From contig CASFYV010000026.1 of NCBI GenBank assembly GCA_949298985.1, positions 1 through 64,000 of the forward strand: a DNA stretch of 64,000 nucleotides, written 5' to 3'. Source of the DNA: an uncultured bacterium (lineage in GTDB: Bacteria; Cyanobacteriota; Vampirovibrionia; Gastranaerophilales; Gastranaerophilaceae). Each line of letters opens with the position of its first letter. The stretch's first letter is position 1. The translations under genes were made by a program, and so were the position numbers. Positions 35,074 to 44,664 of the stretch are shown here, piece by piece. The notes under the pieces are model-generated. The model ran no database searches and was not told the origin of the DNA. It worked only from the letters and a program-made list of their open reading frames with translations.

Positions 35074-36876
35074 TTACAACAATTGTATAGCAATGTTTGG
35101 ATTTTGATTTGCGGTTGAAAGTAAAGTCGCACTTGCCTGTTGTAATATCTGAGCCTTGATATAATTTGAAGACTCATTTGCTATATCCGTATCACGAATT
35201 GTAGATAATGAAGATGTTAAATTTTCGATACTAATAGATAAAGATTCTATTATAGAGTTTAATCTATTTTGAACTGCTCCAAATTCAGTTTGTTTCTTGT
35301 TTATTTTTTCTAATATAGTATCTAAGCTATCTAGTGTTTTTCTTGCATTATCAGAATTTTTAATTTTTATATCAAGATTAAAGCTTAATGAAGTATCAAA
35401 AGAAATTTGCGAGCTTGAATCTGAATTAATACCTACTTGTAGAGTAAATATTTTGCCCCCGCCAATAGTAGCATTTCCAGAATTATCTTTATCGCCGTAG
35501 GTGCTTTCATAATCAAATTTTGATAGTGTACCATTTTTAATTAATACATCTAATTCTGCACTGGTTACACCAACAGCATCACCATTTCCTTGATTGTCTC
35601 CTACGCCTACGGTTTGATTTGATGTCTGAGAATCAAAGTAAGAAGCACTTATTTCTCCGCTATTAGAGCCAATTAATCCACCGACATTTTTATTACCATT
35701 TATATTACCTGTAGAATAAGTATTGTAAATATACCCTGCACATGTTCCAATTGCCCCTCCAACATAATTTTCTCCTAATATATTACCCATTGCATAACAA
35801 TTTTGAATAGCAACTGAGTAAATCATTCCTGCTAAACCTCCAACATAATTAACTCCAATTATATCAGCATTTGTATAGCTATCTGAAATTAGAGAATGAC
35901 TTGCATACCCAACAATACCTCCAGTTGCTTGAGAAATTGACTTTATGTTTCCAGTAACATAACAATTTTTTATATATGATAAATTCCCTTGATTAATATC
36001 CGCGTTAGACATACCTACAAGTCCTCCAACAAATTGATTTCCTGTTATATCAATATTTTCTAATCCTACTGAATCTATCGTACAATTATAAATATATCCA
36101 AATAAACCAACAGCATCTTCTGTTGTATTAATAGTTAAATTGGATATAATATGTTGGTTACCATTAAAAATACCTTTAAAATATTTTGTATTATCATTGC
36201 CATCGGTACCACCAGTACCAATACCTCTAAAATTAATTCCTTGCATATCTATGTCAGCCATTAATTCAAATGTTACATTAGTTGTATCAATACCACTGTT
36301 TACAAGATCTTGAAGCTTTACCAAATCCTCTACGTCAGTTAAATAATATGTTTCACCTGAATGAAAATTTGTTTGATTAATGACTCTTTTAGACTCATCT
36401 ATATTTTCTAGAGTCGCAAAAGTGGAGACCTCATTTATTATCGAATCTTGAGTGTCATTTGTAAATAATGTTATTCCATTATATTCCGTTGATGCCATAA
36501 TTCTATTAACTTCGCAAGTTCTAGCATCGATTTCAGCTTGAATAGCTTTTATGGACTCTTCTCCATAGGTACCATTTGCAGCTTGTTCTGTTAAATCTCT
36601 TATTCGTTGGATATGTGAGTTTATTAATTCTAAATTACTTGAAGCAGTATCGATTAAAGTTGTACCTAACATTACATTGTCCATTGCAATATCAAAAGAA
36701 TTTAATTTAGTCTGTATATTATTTGCGATAGAATAACCAGCTGCATTATCTTTCGCATGGTTTATTTTAAAACCCGTACTCATTCGCTCTATCGCTTGAT
36801 TTAATGACGATGTTGACCTACTTAATGACGATTGGGCTATTAAACTTGAAAGATTTGTGTTAATCGTTAACGCCAC
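35074..36876 (-). CDS. Flagellin with an adhesin-type GLUG beta-helix insert
   Basis: 600 residues. Residues 1-137 are the flagellin N-terminal D0/D1 helices (ALTINTNLSSLIAQ, MSTGFKINHAKDNAAGYSIA, RIRDLTEQAANGTY). Residues 477-600 are the C-terminal D1/D0 (LQVGINSDSS, TIRDTDIANESSNYIKAQILQQ, NIAIQLL). Between them sits an insert typical of large surface adhesins: FNGNQHIISNLTI, then six GLUG-like repeats (VGLFGYI, VGGLVGM, TGGIVGY, VGGLAGM, VGGAIGT, VGGLIGS) at 256-403, then ASYFDSQTSN. Start is GTG with GAGGTG upstream. A sigma-70-like promoter lies at 36,986-37,014; I see no sigma-28 site. No other flagellar structural gene is in the window. Confidence 0.9.
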   Translation of the reverse strand: MALTINTNLSSLIAQSSLSRSTSSLNQAIERMSTGFKINHAKDNAAGYSIANNIQTKLNSFDIAMDNVMLGTTLIDTASSNLELINSHIQRIRDLTEQAANGTYGEESIKAIQAEIDARTCEVNRIMASTEYNGITLFTNDTQDSIINEVSTFATLENIDESKRVINQTNFHSGETYYLTDVEDLVKLQDLVNSGIDTTNVTFELMADIDMQGINFRGIGTGGTDGNDNTKYFKGIFNGNQHIISNLTINTTEDAVGLFGYIYNCTIDSVGLENIDITGNQFVGGLVGMSNADINQGNLSYIKNCYVTGNIKSISQATGGIVGYASHSLISDSYTNADIIGVNYVGGLAGMIYSVAIQNCYAMGNILGENYVGGAIGTCAGYIYNTYSTGNINGNKNVGGLIGSNSGEISASYFDSQTSNQTVGVGDNQGNGDAVGVTSAELDVLIKNGTLSKFDYESTYGDKDNSGNATIGGGKIFTLQVGINSDSSSQISFDTSLSFNLDIKIKNSDNARKTLDSLDTILEKINKKQTEFGAVQNRLNSIIESLSISIENLTSSLSTIRDTDIANESSNYIKAQILQQASATLLSTANQNPNIAIQLL

Positions 36877-36985
36877 AACAACACCTCACTTTCTAGATGT
36901 GAAATAGTTGGGAATTGACGTACTTGCATGAAAATTCCATTCATTTCTAACACATATCCTTAAAAAACAATTGTTCTATACTTTA

Positions 36986-37014
36986 AGTATAACTCGTATA
37001 TATTTGCTATGCAA
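36986..37014 (-). promoter_or_regulatory. Putative sigma-70 promoter of the flagellin gene
   Basis: On the minus strand TTGCAT (37,009-37,014) and TATACT (36,986-36,991) are separated by 17 bases. The leader would be about 100 bases. A flagellin under sigma-70 control is unusual; late flagellin genes usually use sigma-28. Confidence 0.5.
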
Positions 37015-37046
37015 TTCTTTATTACAGTTTCGTTACAAATAAATAT

Positions 37047-38429
37047 TTAATCTAAATTTATAATAACTACGTTTTCTATATGATAAGTATGCGGAAACAT
37101 GTCAAAAGGCTGAACAAAATCTATTTTACAACCATTCTCTTTAAAAATTTTTAAATCTCTTGCGAGTGTTGCGGGATTACAGGATACATAGATAATCATT
37201 TTTTTAGTGAGCTTAAGTAAATAATCAATAGATTCTTTAGTACAGCCTTTTCTTGGAGGATCAATTACTGCGATATCATATTTATCAGAATTGTTATTTA
37301 ATTCTTTTTCAAAAAACTTTGCAGCATCTTCACAATATAAATCGATATTTTTTATTCCATTTTGCTCAATAATTCTTTTTGCATAATCAATAGATTCACT
37401 TACTTGCTCAACTGAAGTTATTTTTTTAGCAACATCACTCAAACAAATTCCAAATGTTGCAATTCCTGCATATGCATCAAGAATTGTAGGTTTTTCAAAA
37501 TTATTTTTAATATAATCCTTTACATAATTAAAAATATTATTTGCACTGGATGGATTTACCTGAAAAAAAGTCTTAGCACCAATTTTAAAAACTTTATCAC
37601 AAAGTTTTTCTTCAACAAAATCCTCTCCAACAATTAATTCCGTTTTTTCACCCAAAATTAAATTAGTTTTCTTAGAATTATAATTTACACAAACACCTGA
37701 AATATTTTCTAACTCTGAATAAATTTTTTGAGCTAAACTCTTAATTTTTTCATTTGCAAAACCATCATTTATAACCAAAACTACAAGACTTTTCAAAGAA
37801 TATTCAGAAGTTCTTATAACAACATGTCTTAAAGATCCACAATGAGATTTTTCATTATAACCTAATATTCCAATTTCTTGAGCTTTTGTTCTTATAAAAT
37901 CAATAATCTTATCACAATATTCAGGTTGAATTGGACAATATTTTATATTAACTAATTCATGTGTTGCGGGTTTATAATACCCTGCAATAATTCTCTTAGA
38001 GTTTTTAGTTTCACCAATAGGATATTGTATTTTATACCGATATCCCCATTCTTTTGGGCTTGGAACAACATCTCTTACTTCAATATCGTACCCATAAATA
38101 CTTTTCATTGTATCAGATACAATATCTTTTTTTAATTTTAATTGATATTGATAATCAATAAATTGTATTTGACAAGATCCACAAACCTTTTGCATAGGAC
38201 ATAACGGTCTTGTACGATACTTAGATGGAGTAATTATTTCAACAATTTCTGCATTAGCAAAATTCTTATTTTTTTTAGTTATTTTAATTTTTAACTCATC
38301 ACCAGGACACGCATTTTCAACAAAAATAACATACCCATTAATTTTAGCAATACCAAACCCAAGGTTTGAGAGTTTTTCAACCTTAACAATCATTTCTTGG
38401 GGGATATCTTTTAAATTTATTGTTTGCAT
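37047..38429 (-). CDS. rlmD: 23S rRNA (uracil-5)-methyltransferase (RlmD/RumA family)
   Basis: SAM-dependent m5U methyltransferase of the TrmA/RumA/RlmCD family. An N-terminal TRAM domain (VEKLSNLGFGIAKINGYVIFVENACPGDELKIKI) precedes the Fe-S cysteines in LCPMQKVCGSCQIQF and KYCPIQ. The catalytic part has FQVNPSSANNIFNYV, LDAYAGIATFGICLS, VIDPPRKGCTKE and the nucleophile cysteine in IIYVSCNPATLARDL. Which 23S position is modified cannot be assigned. Its start overlaps the exonuclease gene stop by 13 bases. Confidence 0.9.
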   Translation of the reverse strand: MQTINLKDIPQEMIVKVEKLSNLGFGIAKINGYVIFVENACPGDELKIKITKKNKNFANAEIVEIITPSKYRTRPLCPMQKVCGSCQIQFIDYQYQLKLKKDIVSDTMKSIYGYDIEVRDVVPSPKEWGYRYKIQYPIGETKNSKRIIAGYYKPATHELVNIKYCPIQPEYCDKIIDFIRTKAQEIGILGYNEKSHCGSLRHVVIRTSEYSLKSLVVLVINDGFANEKIKSLAQKIYSELENISGVCVNYNSKKTNLILGEKTELIVGEDFVEEKLCDKVFKIGAKTFFQVNPSSANNIFNYVKDYIKNNFEKPTILDAYAGIATFGICLSDVAKKITSVEQVSESIDYAKRIIEQNGIKNIDLYCEDAAKFFEKELNNNSDKYDIAVIDPPRKGCTKESIDYLLKLTKKMIIYVSCNPATLARDLKIFKENGCKIDFVQPFDMFPHTYHIENVVIINLD

Positions 38430-39337
38430 GGCTTTATTACTTGAATATTCCGAGTTTCAGAAAGTTCCTGTCGAGCATCTTTAATAATTTGCTTATATTC
38501 TTCAGATAAACTCAAACCGTTACAAAGTCTATCAACAAAACCATTATTAACTTTAACAGCTTTTTCCAAAGCTCCAATATCTTCCAAAACATTCTTTATA
38601 TCAGCTAAATCATAACCAAAAGACTGCTTTGACTGATAAATCATCATCTCTCCGGTTTCAGCAACCAAAGGTTCTCCACCTAATTCAAAATGAAGCTTAA
38701 AAACAGATTTTAAATCTTGCAATTCTGCCTGCATTGTAGAAATACTCTGCTGAATTCTCAAATATCTGTCAAACAAATAATCTACATTATCTAATTGTTT
38801 CTTTTGCCAATCAAGCCTTTGTAAATACAACTTTTTCAATTTTGGATAAGCAAGAGCTAATCCCATAGTATCAGCCATGGCTCTATGATGATTATTTAAT
38901 TCTACATTAAAACGATGCGTTAAAGCTTCCAAACCGTGAGATTCAAGATCCGGAGCTATTTCTTTAAACATAGCCTGAGAGTCTATACGGGGATTTTCCA
39001 ACTTTTCGCCCATTACTCTCATTTTTGCCTCATTTAAAAAAGAATAATCAAAAATAACATTATGAGCAACGATAGGATAGTCACCAATAAACTCTAATAT
39101 TTTAGGTAAAACTTCCTCTTCAGAAGGGGCATCTTCTACCATATCTTGAGTTATTCCATGAATTGCTATACTGGATTTTCTAATATGCTGATGAGGATTA
39201 ATCAATGTTTGAAACTCATCTTTAATTTTTCCATTTTCTAATCTTACCGCTGCAAACTCAATAATTCTTTCTCTAGTATAATCTAAACCTGTAGTTTCTG
39301 TATCTAATACTATTTCTATTTCTTTTTTTCTCGGCAT
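38417..39337 (-). CDS. DnaQ-type 3'-5' exonuclease
   Basis: DEDDh exonuclease domain in residues 1-180: Exo I IVLDTETTGLD, Exo II VAHNVIFDYSFLNEA, Exo III HHRAMADTMGLALAY. The C-terminal 130 residues are helical and contain a coiled segment. It may be a proofreading subunit of DNA polymerase III or a stand-alone exonuclease. I start at the ATG at 39,337, which has AAGGA 8 bases upstream, rather than at an ATG 48 bases earlier without such a site. Co-transcribed with rlmD. Confidence 0.85.
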   Translation of the reverse strand: MPRKKEIEIVLDTETTGLDYTRERIIEFAAVRLENGKIKDEFQTLINPHQHIRKSSIAIHGITQDMVEDAPSEEEVLPKILEFIGDYPIVAHNVIFDYSFLNEAKMRVMGEKLENPRIDSQAMFKEIAPDLESHGLEALTHRFNVELNNHHRAMADTMGLALAYPKLKKLYLQRLDWQKKQLDNVDYLFDRYLRIQQSISTMQAELQDLKSVFKLHFELGGEPLVAETGEMMIYQSKQSFGYDLADIKNVLEDIGALEKAVKVNNGFVDRLCNGLSLSEEYKQIIKDARQELSETRNIQVIKPCKQ

Positions 39338-39441
39338 TATATTGTCCTTTTTATTAAATAGACCCCTCTTACAGAATAATAGCATAAATAAAGAATATAT
39401 GGTAATATTGAATTACAAAATTTTTATAAGGAGAATATAAA

Positions 39442-39759
39442 ATGGTAAAACATATCAATTCATCAAATTTCAATGAAGAAGTAATAAATAATAACCAATT
39501 AACAATTGTAGATTTTTATGCAGATTGGTGCGGTCCTTGTAGGAAATTAGCTCCTATATTAGAAGAAGTTGAAGCTGAATTATCAGATAAAGTAAAATTT
39601 ACCAAAATAAACACAGATGAGAATATTCAATCTGCTCAAGAATATCAAGTTAGTGGACTTCCTACTTTGCTCGTTTTTAAAAACGGTACAGTTGTTGAAA
39701 GAATGGTGGGATTAATGCCTAAATCGTCAATCATAACTAACATTGAAAAACATCTTTAA
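39442..39759 (+). CDS. trxA: Thioredoxin
   Basis: 105-residue cytosolic thioredoxin. The active site is DFYADWCGPCRKLAP, the buried Asp is in the preceding strand, and the cis-Pro loop is YQVSGLPTLLVFKNG. AAGGAG lies 7-8 bases upstream. It ends in a clear terminator, so it is monocistronic and divergent from the exonuclease gene. Confidence 0.96.
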   Translation: MVKHINSSNFNEEVINNNQLTIVDFYADWCGPCRKLAPILEEVEAELSDKVKFTKINTDENIQSAQEYQVSGLPTLLVFKNGTVVERMVGLMPKSSIITNIEKHL

Positions 39760-39777
39760 CAAGAAAATATATTAAAT

Positions 39778-39819
39778 AAAAAGCTGCTCGGAATTAGCTT
39801 CGAGTAGCTTTTTATTTTT
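39778..39819 (+). terminator. Rho-independent terminator of trxA
   Basis: A 13-bp stem (39,778-39,790 with 39,801-39,813, one G-U pair) with a 10-base loop is followed by a T-rich run. Confidence 0.85.
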
Positions 39820-39850
39820 GTTAAATTTTGTAACAATTTAGTTTATTAAT

Positions 39851-39877
39851 TAAAGTTTTACATAAAAAAGCCGTAAA
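39851..39877 (+). promoter_or_regulatory. Near-consensus sigma-28 (FliA/SigD) promoter
   Basis: TAAAGTTT (39,851-39,858), 11 bases, then GCCGTAAA (39,870-39,877). The consensus is TAAAGTTT-N11-GCCGATAA. The start point near 39,884 gives a leader of about 32 bases with an AAAGGAAAG ribosome binding site before the ATG at 39,916. Confidence 0.8.
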
Positions 39878-39915
39878 ACATATTAAAAGGGAAATTTATA
39901 AAGGAAAGCAGAACA

Positions 39916-41361
39916 ATGGGAATGGCAGCATCACAAGTTAGACTTTTACAGTTGACTGGCCGAAAAAACGATATCGGCAGACAACTACAAAGCTTGTCTG
40001 CTGAAAAAATGTCATTAACCAGAGAAATGAAGGGTGTTACAAAAGATTATCAAAATGCTTTAAGCTCAAAAGTTTTCAAATGGACAACTAATTCCGGAGC
40101 TAATTATGTTGATTTAAGCTATAACACTTTAATGAAACCTAATAGTGCAAATAACAATACTCCATATCTATTAACAAATACAAATGGTGCTGTCATGATA
40201 GAAAGCACTTACAAAAAATATGCAGAAATGATATCTCCAAATGGAGCATCTGGTGGGGACTATGAATCAGTAAGAACAGAAATTCTTGCAAGTTTATGTC
40301 CAAATATAACAGAAGAAGAAATTGAAAAAGCAAATGAAGCTAGTGAAGCATTAGAAAATGCCACTATAAAATTAAACGATTTAAAAGAAATCGAACCTCA
40401 AGAACCTGTTAACTACAGTAATGCTAACACTTTCTTAGCCAATGCCGGGACAATTTCAGGAATAAATATTTCTCAAGGAGGAACTCTTAATATAGGAGAT
40501 AGTACAACAGCAGCCTCCGGACTTAGTTCTTTTATAAACGAATTAAAAACAAAGATGGCTAATGTCTTATCAGAAAAAGATAAAACTGCATTCAATTCAG
40601 CTTGCGACAATTTCTATAATGATTATTCAGCACATATAGGATCAAGTTCAGAAAGTTCTAAAAATTTATTGGAAAATGAATCCAGCCCACTTAGGCTAAA
40701 TGAATCAAACTATACACTAAATGTCTCAATGGCATTAGAAAATATTTTAGGTCAATATGAATCTGCAGGAGGAGATGCAGAACAAAATTCTTATGGAACG
40801 ATGACTTATGCTTGGAGAGATAAAGATTCAACAGAATACACAACTTGGCAAACAGAATACGAAACTTGGCAAAGTGAATACAATGCGGCTCAAGAAGAAT
40901 ACAAAACTGCATTAGATAATAACAACCAAGTTTTTACCGCAGCAAATTCAAGTGAAATTGCCTTCTACGATCGCATATTTAATGCTATTGCTGAAAACGG
41001 ATGGGAATACAATAACCAAATATCAGACAATGATTATTTAAACCAAATGCTACAAAACAACCAATATTTCATAACGACTGTAAATACAGGTACTGACGAA
41101 GATGGTAAGACAATTTATGAATACGATAGTTCAATAGCCTCAAACTTTGATTATTTAATATCTGTAAATGATTCAGATGCTGCTAATGAAGCTCTTGCAG
41201 AATATGAATACCAAAAAAGTATTATCAATGAAAAAGAAAGTCGCATTGATACCAGAATGCAAGATTTGGAAACAGAACAATCTGCTATTAATGAAATGAT
41301 TAAAGGTATAGAATCAGTAAGAAATGATAACGTTGAGAGAACTTTTAGCATATTCTCATAA
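39916..41361 (+). CDS. MGM-ASQ family protein, sigma-28 dependent (member A)
   Basis: 481 residues, no signal peptide. The N-terminus MGMAASQVRLLQLTGRKND continues as an amphipathic, coiled-coil-prone helix to about residue 50. The C-terminal 60 residues are also helical (IINEKESRIDTRMQDL and EQSAINEMIKGIE) and end in NDNVERTFSIFS. Both ends match the protein encoded at 56,679-58,166, while the 330-residue centre does not. The centre is Asn/Ser/Thr/Glu rich and has short WQTEYETWQSEY repeats. This plan of paired terminal helices around a variable centre resembles flagellin and hook-associated proteins. A sigma-28 promoter sits upstream. I infer flagellar-type export; no function is known to me. 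Confidence 0.75.
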   Translation: MGMAASQVRLLQLTGRKNDIGRQLQSLSAEKMSLTREMKGVTKDYQNALSSKVFKWTTNSGANYVDLSYNTLMKPNSANNNTPYLLTNTNGAVMIESTYKKYAEMISPNGASGGDYESVRTEILASLCPNITEEEIEKANEASEALENATIKLNDLKEIEPQEPVNYSNANTFLANAGTISGINISQGGTLNIGDSTTAASGLSSFINELKTKMANVLSEKDKTAFNSACDNFYNDYSAHIGSSSESSKNLLENESSPLRLNESNYTLNVSMALENILGQYESAGGDAEQNSYGTMTYAWRDKDSTEYTTWQTEYETWQSEYNAAQEEYKTALDNNNQVFTAANSSEIAFYDRIFNAIAENGWEYNNQISDNDYLNQMLQNNQYFITTVNTGTDEDGKTIYEYDSSIASNFDYLISVNDSDAANEALAEYEYQKSIINEKESRIDTRMQDLETEQSAINEMIKGIESVRNDNVERTFSIFS

Positions 41362-41414
41362 TTTTATTTTTATGTTATTCTTAACTTTGTATCGCATATA
41401 CAGGGGAAGAATTA

Positions 41415-42806
41415 ATGTTTGATTCATTATCAGATAGATTACAGGATATTATTGCTAAAACTGCAGGACAGAAAGAACTTACACAAGACAATATGCAAGA
41501 TGCTCTTAGAGAAATCAGAAGAGCACTTTTAGAAGCAGATGTTAATTTAAGAGTTGTAAAAGCTTTTATTTCTAATATAAAAGACAAAGCAGAAGGTGAA
41601 AATGTTTTACAAGGTATAAATCCTTCTCAACAATTAATAAAAATTGTACACGACGAGCTTATTGAACTATTAGGAAAAGAAGTAAAACCTTTAGATTTTT
41701 CAGGGCATCCCAATTTAATAATGATGCTAGGTCTTCAAGGTAGTGGTAAAACAACATCTTCTGCAAAACTTGCAGTAAAACTAAAAAAAGAAAAACGCAA
41801 CCCGCTACTCGTAGCCTGTGACGTTTATCGTCCTGCAGCTATAACCCAATTAAAAACTCTTGGAGAACAAATTGAAGTCGAAGTTTATTCAGAAGAAAAT
41901 TCTAAAGATGTTCAATCTATAATAGAAAATGCCATAAATTATGCCAAAAACAAAGGTTTTAACACATTAATTCTTGATACAGCAGGTCGTTTGCAGATTG
42001 ATACAGAAATGATGGCAGAGCTACTGTTAATTGATAGAATATTTCACCCTTGTGAAAAACTTCTTGTAATTGATTCAATGACAGGGCAAGAAGCTGTTAA
42101 TGTTGCAGAAAACTTTAATGCACAGCTTGATATCACAGGTTTAGTTCTTACAAAGCTTGATGGAGATTCAAGAGGCGGTGCTGCTTTAAGTGTTGTTTAC
42201 TGTACAGGAAAACCTATAAAACTTACAGGTACAGGAGAAAAATTAAATGCTCTTGAAGATTTTTATCCTGAAAGAATGGCAACCAGAATTTTAGGAATGG
42301 GAGATATCGTTTCTCTTGTTGAAAGAGCTCAAGAAGTATTTGATGAAAAAACTGCCAAAGAAATGGAAAAAAAGATGGCAAAGGCAGAATTTTCTTACAA
42401 TGATTTTCTTAAAATGCAATCTCAAATGAAAATGTTTGGTTCAATGGATCAATTATTGGGAATGATTCCTGGTTTAAAAATATCTAAAGACGATAGACAA
42501 AAAATTTCGCACGAAGGAGAAAAACAATTTAAACGTATAGAAGTATTCATTCAAAGTATGACACCTGAAGAAAGAGAAAAACCGGAACTTATGAATTCTT
42601 CAAGAAAAAAACGAATTGCTCAAGGTAGTGGTATACCTTTACATGATGTAAATATGTTCATAAACCAATTTGAACAAATGCGACAAGTTATGAAAGGTTT
42701 TTCAGACGTTAAAAAGAATATGGGCAGTTTAATGGGAAAAATGGGTGCTGCAGGTGCGAAATTAACAGCCCATCAGATGATGAAAAATATGAGGCGTTTT
42801 AAATAA
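41415..42806 (+). CDS. ffh: Signal recognition particle protein Ffh
   Basis: SRP54 GTPase for co-translational membrane targeting. The N domain begins MFDSLSDRLQDIIAKTAG. G1 is GLQGSGKTTSSAKLA, then CDVYRPAAITQLK, LILDTAGRLQ and TKLDGDSRGGAALS. The Met-rich M domain (from about 325) ends MGSLMGKMGAAGAKLTAHQMMKNMRRFK. It heads a run with pth, a TPR gene and a U32 gene. Confidence 0.97.
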   Translation: MFDSLSDRLQDIIAKTAGQKELTQDNMQDALREIRRALLEADVNLRVVKAFISNIKDKAEGENVLQGINPSQQLIKIVHDELIELLGKEVKPLDFSGHPNLIMMLGLQGSGKTTSSAKLAVKLKKEKRNPLLVACDVYRPAAITQLKTLGEQIEVEVYSEENSKDVQSIIENAINYAKNKGFNTLILDTAGRLQIDTEMMAELLLIDRIFHPCEKLLVIDSMTGQEAVNVAENFNAQLDITGLVLTKLDGDSRGGAALSVVYCTGKPIKLTGTGEKLNALEDFYPERMATRILGMGDIVSLVERAQEVFDEKTAKEMEKKMAKAEFSYNDFLKMQSQMKMFGSMDQLLGMIPGLKISKDDRQKISHEGEKQFKRIEVFIQSMTPEEREKPELMNSSRKKRIAQGSGIPLHDVNMFINQFEQMRQVMKGFSDVKKNMGSLMGKMGAAGAKLTAHQMMKNMRRFK

Positions 42807-42807
42807 A

Positions 42808-43365
42808 ATGAAATTAATAGTCGGATTAGGGAATATAGGAGATAAATACGTTTTTACAAGGCATAATGTTGGTTTTATGTTAGTAGATAGTATTGCTCTT
42901 AATTCTAACCTTAATTTTAGAGAAAATACTCGTTTAAAAAGTCTTATGACAAACTTAAGAGATGGTTACAATGATTTTCTATTTATCAAACCAACCACAT
43001 TTATGAACCTTTCTGGCGAAGCTGTTAGAGCTGTTATGGACTATTACAAAATAGCTATAGAAGATATTTTAATCGTGTATGATGATCTTTCATTAGAATT
43101 AGGTAAAATAAGATTTAGATCTAATGGTTCTGATGGCGGACATAATGGTATAAAATCCATAATTAAACACTTAGGCACAAATAACATTGCCAGATTAAAA
43201 ATAGGTATTGGTCCACAGCCTAATATACCTTCAGAAGTCTTTGTGTTACAAAATTTTTCAAAAGAAGAATTAGAAATTTTAAAAACAACAATTTCTAGAG
43301 CCAAAGAAGCTATTGATTGCTATTTTAAAGAAGGTATAGCAATTGCTCAAAACAAATTTAATTAG
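42808..43365 (+). CDS. pth: Peptidyl-tRNA hydrolase
   Basis: Recycles peptidyl-tRNA released from ribosomes. The catalytic histidine is in FTRHNVGFMLVD, the FIKPTTFMNLSGEAV motif and DDLSLELGKIRFRSNGSDGGHNGIKSII complete the active site. 185 residues. It starts 1 base after ffh ends. Confidence 0.96.
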   Translation: MKLIVGLGNIGDKYVFTRHNVGFMLVDSIALNSNLNFRENTRLKSLMTNLRDGYNDFLFIKPTTFMNLSGEAVRAVMDYYKIAIEDILIVYDDLSLELGKIRFRSNGSDGGHNGIKSIIKHLGTNNIARLKIGIGPQPNIPSEVFVLQNFSKEELEILKTTISRAKEAIDCYFKEGIAIAQNKFN

Positions 43366-43374
43366 GAGAGATAT

Positions 43375-44664
43375 ATGACTTTAGCAGAACAATTAGAACA
43401 AGAAGAAAAATATGAAGAAGCTTATGCCGAATATAAAAAATTATTTGAAAAGAAACAAGATAGTATTGACTTATTAACTAAGCTTGGGCATTTAGCACTT
43501 ATCCTTGAAAAAAAAGATGACGCTAAAACTTACTATGCAAAAATTTTAGAACTTGATCCTCCTAATATTTTAGCTCATGAACAACTTATTGATATATTTG
43601 CAAATGAAGACAGATTTAAATATTACCTTTTAAGAGGCCATTTGCACGCTCTTCAACAACAAATGAGCCATGCAAAAAATGATTATAAAAAAGCAATAGA
43701 TCACGCTAAAGATGCGGAAGAAGCTTTACCCGCAAGATATTTATATGCAGGACTTTGTGAAGGTCAAGGGAAATTAAATGAAGCAATAGATGAATACTTA
43801 AAAATATCAGATTATGATGAGAAAAACCCTGTGATATTTTTAAAACTTGCTGAATTGTATGAAAAAACAGAAGGATTAATATCTGCTATACAAATTCTTG
43901 AAAGAGGAAAAAAAGAAAAAAATACTGATGAATTTGATGAAATTCTTGCAGGATACTATATTAGGAATTCACAACCTCAAAAAGCTTTTGAAATAACAAA
44001 AAGCGATTTAACAAAAGCAAGAGCTTTATTTGATATGGATAAAAATGAAGAAGGTTATGAGCTTCTAATGAAAAACAAAGCAATTTTCGAAAAAGAAAAA
44101 GTTTTTTATTCTCTATTAGCTCAATATTATTTTCAAAAAGATATGTTTAATGAAGCTTTCAAAGCAATTGATGACTTTGCCAAATTTGATAAAAATTCTC
44201 CACTAATATATCAAATGAGAGCTTTAATTTATGAAAAACAAAATGACTCATTTAAAGAACACATAAATTGGGGAAAATACAATATTTTAAGAGGCGAAAA
44301 AGATGTTGCATTAAATGAATATATGACAGCTTATAGATTTAATGATTCAGATGCTGATTTAATTGAAACAATTGCTGTTTTATTGGAAACAGAAGGAGAC
44401 AAAACAAAAGCTTCCGAATTTTATGAAAAACTACTTAATGTTGAACCTAATAATAAAACAGCACTACAAAAATTAGCAGAATTTAGAGAATCAATTGGTG
44501 ATAACAGAGGAGCTTTTGATTATATAGAAAAACTCAAAGCTATTGATCCTAGAAACAGTTTTGTTAAAGAAAATTATGATAGATACAAAGAAAAAGCTGA
44601 GAACGAAGGAAACTTCTTATCATTCTTTTCAAAACTTCTAAAATGCGGTAAATGTAATGATTAG
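43375..44664 (+). CDS. TPR-repeat protein, function unknown
   Basis: 429 residues built almost entirely of tetratricopeptide repeats, for example KLGHLALILEKKDDAKTYYAKILELDPPN and LLETEGDKTKASEFYEKLLNVEPNN. There is no signal peptide or membrane helix, so it is cytosolic. The C-terminus LLKCGKCND has a CxxC that may bind metal or be redox active. It follows pth by 9 bases and overlaps the U32 gene by 8 bases, so it belongs to the ffh-pth operon. Confidence 0.75.
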   Translation: MTLAEQLEQEEKYEEAYAEYKKLFEKKQDSIDLLTKLGHLALILEKKDDAKTYYAKILELDPPNILAHEQLIDIFANEDRFKYYLLRGHLHALQQQMSHAKNDYKKAIDHAKDAEEALPARYLYAGLCEGQGKLNEAIDEYLKISDYDEKNPVIFLKLAELYEKTEGLISAIQILERGKKEKNTDEFDEILAGYYIRNSQPQKAFEITKSDLTKARALFDMDKNEEGYELLMKNKAIFEKEKVFYSLLAQYYFQKDMFNEAFKAIDDFAKFDKNSPLIYQMRALIYEKQNDSFKEHINWGKYNILRGEKDVALNEYMTAYRFNDSDADLIETIAVLLETEGDKTKASEFYEKLLNVEPNNKTALQKLAEFRESIGDNRGAFDYIEKLKAIDPRNSFVKENYDRYKEKAENEGNFLSFFSKLLKCGKCND

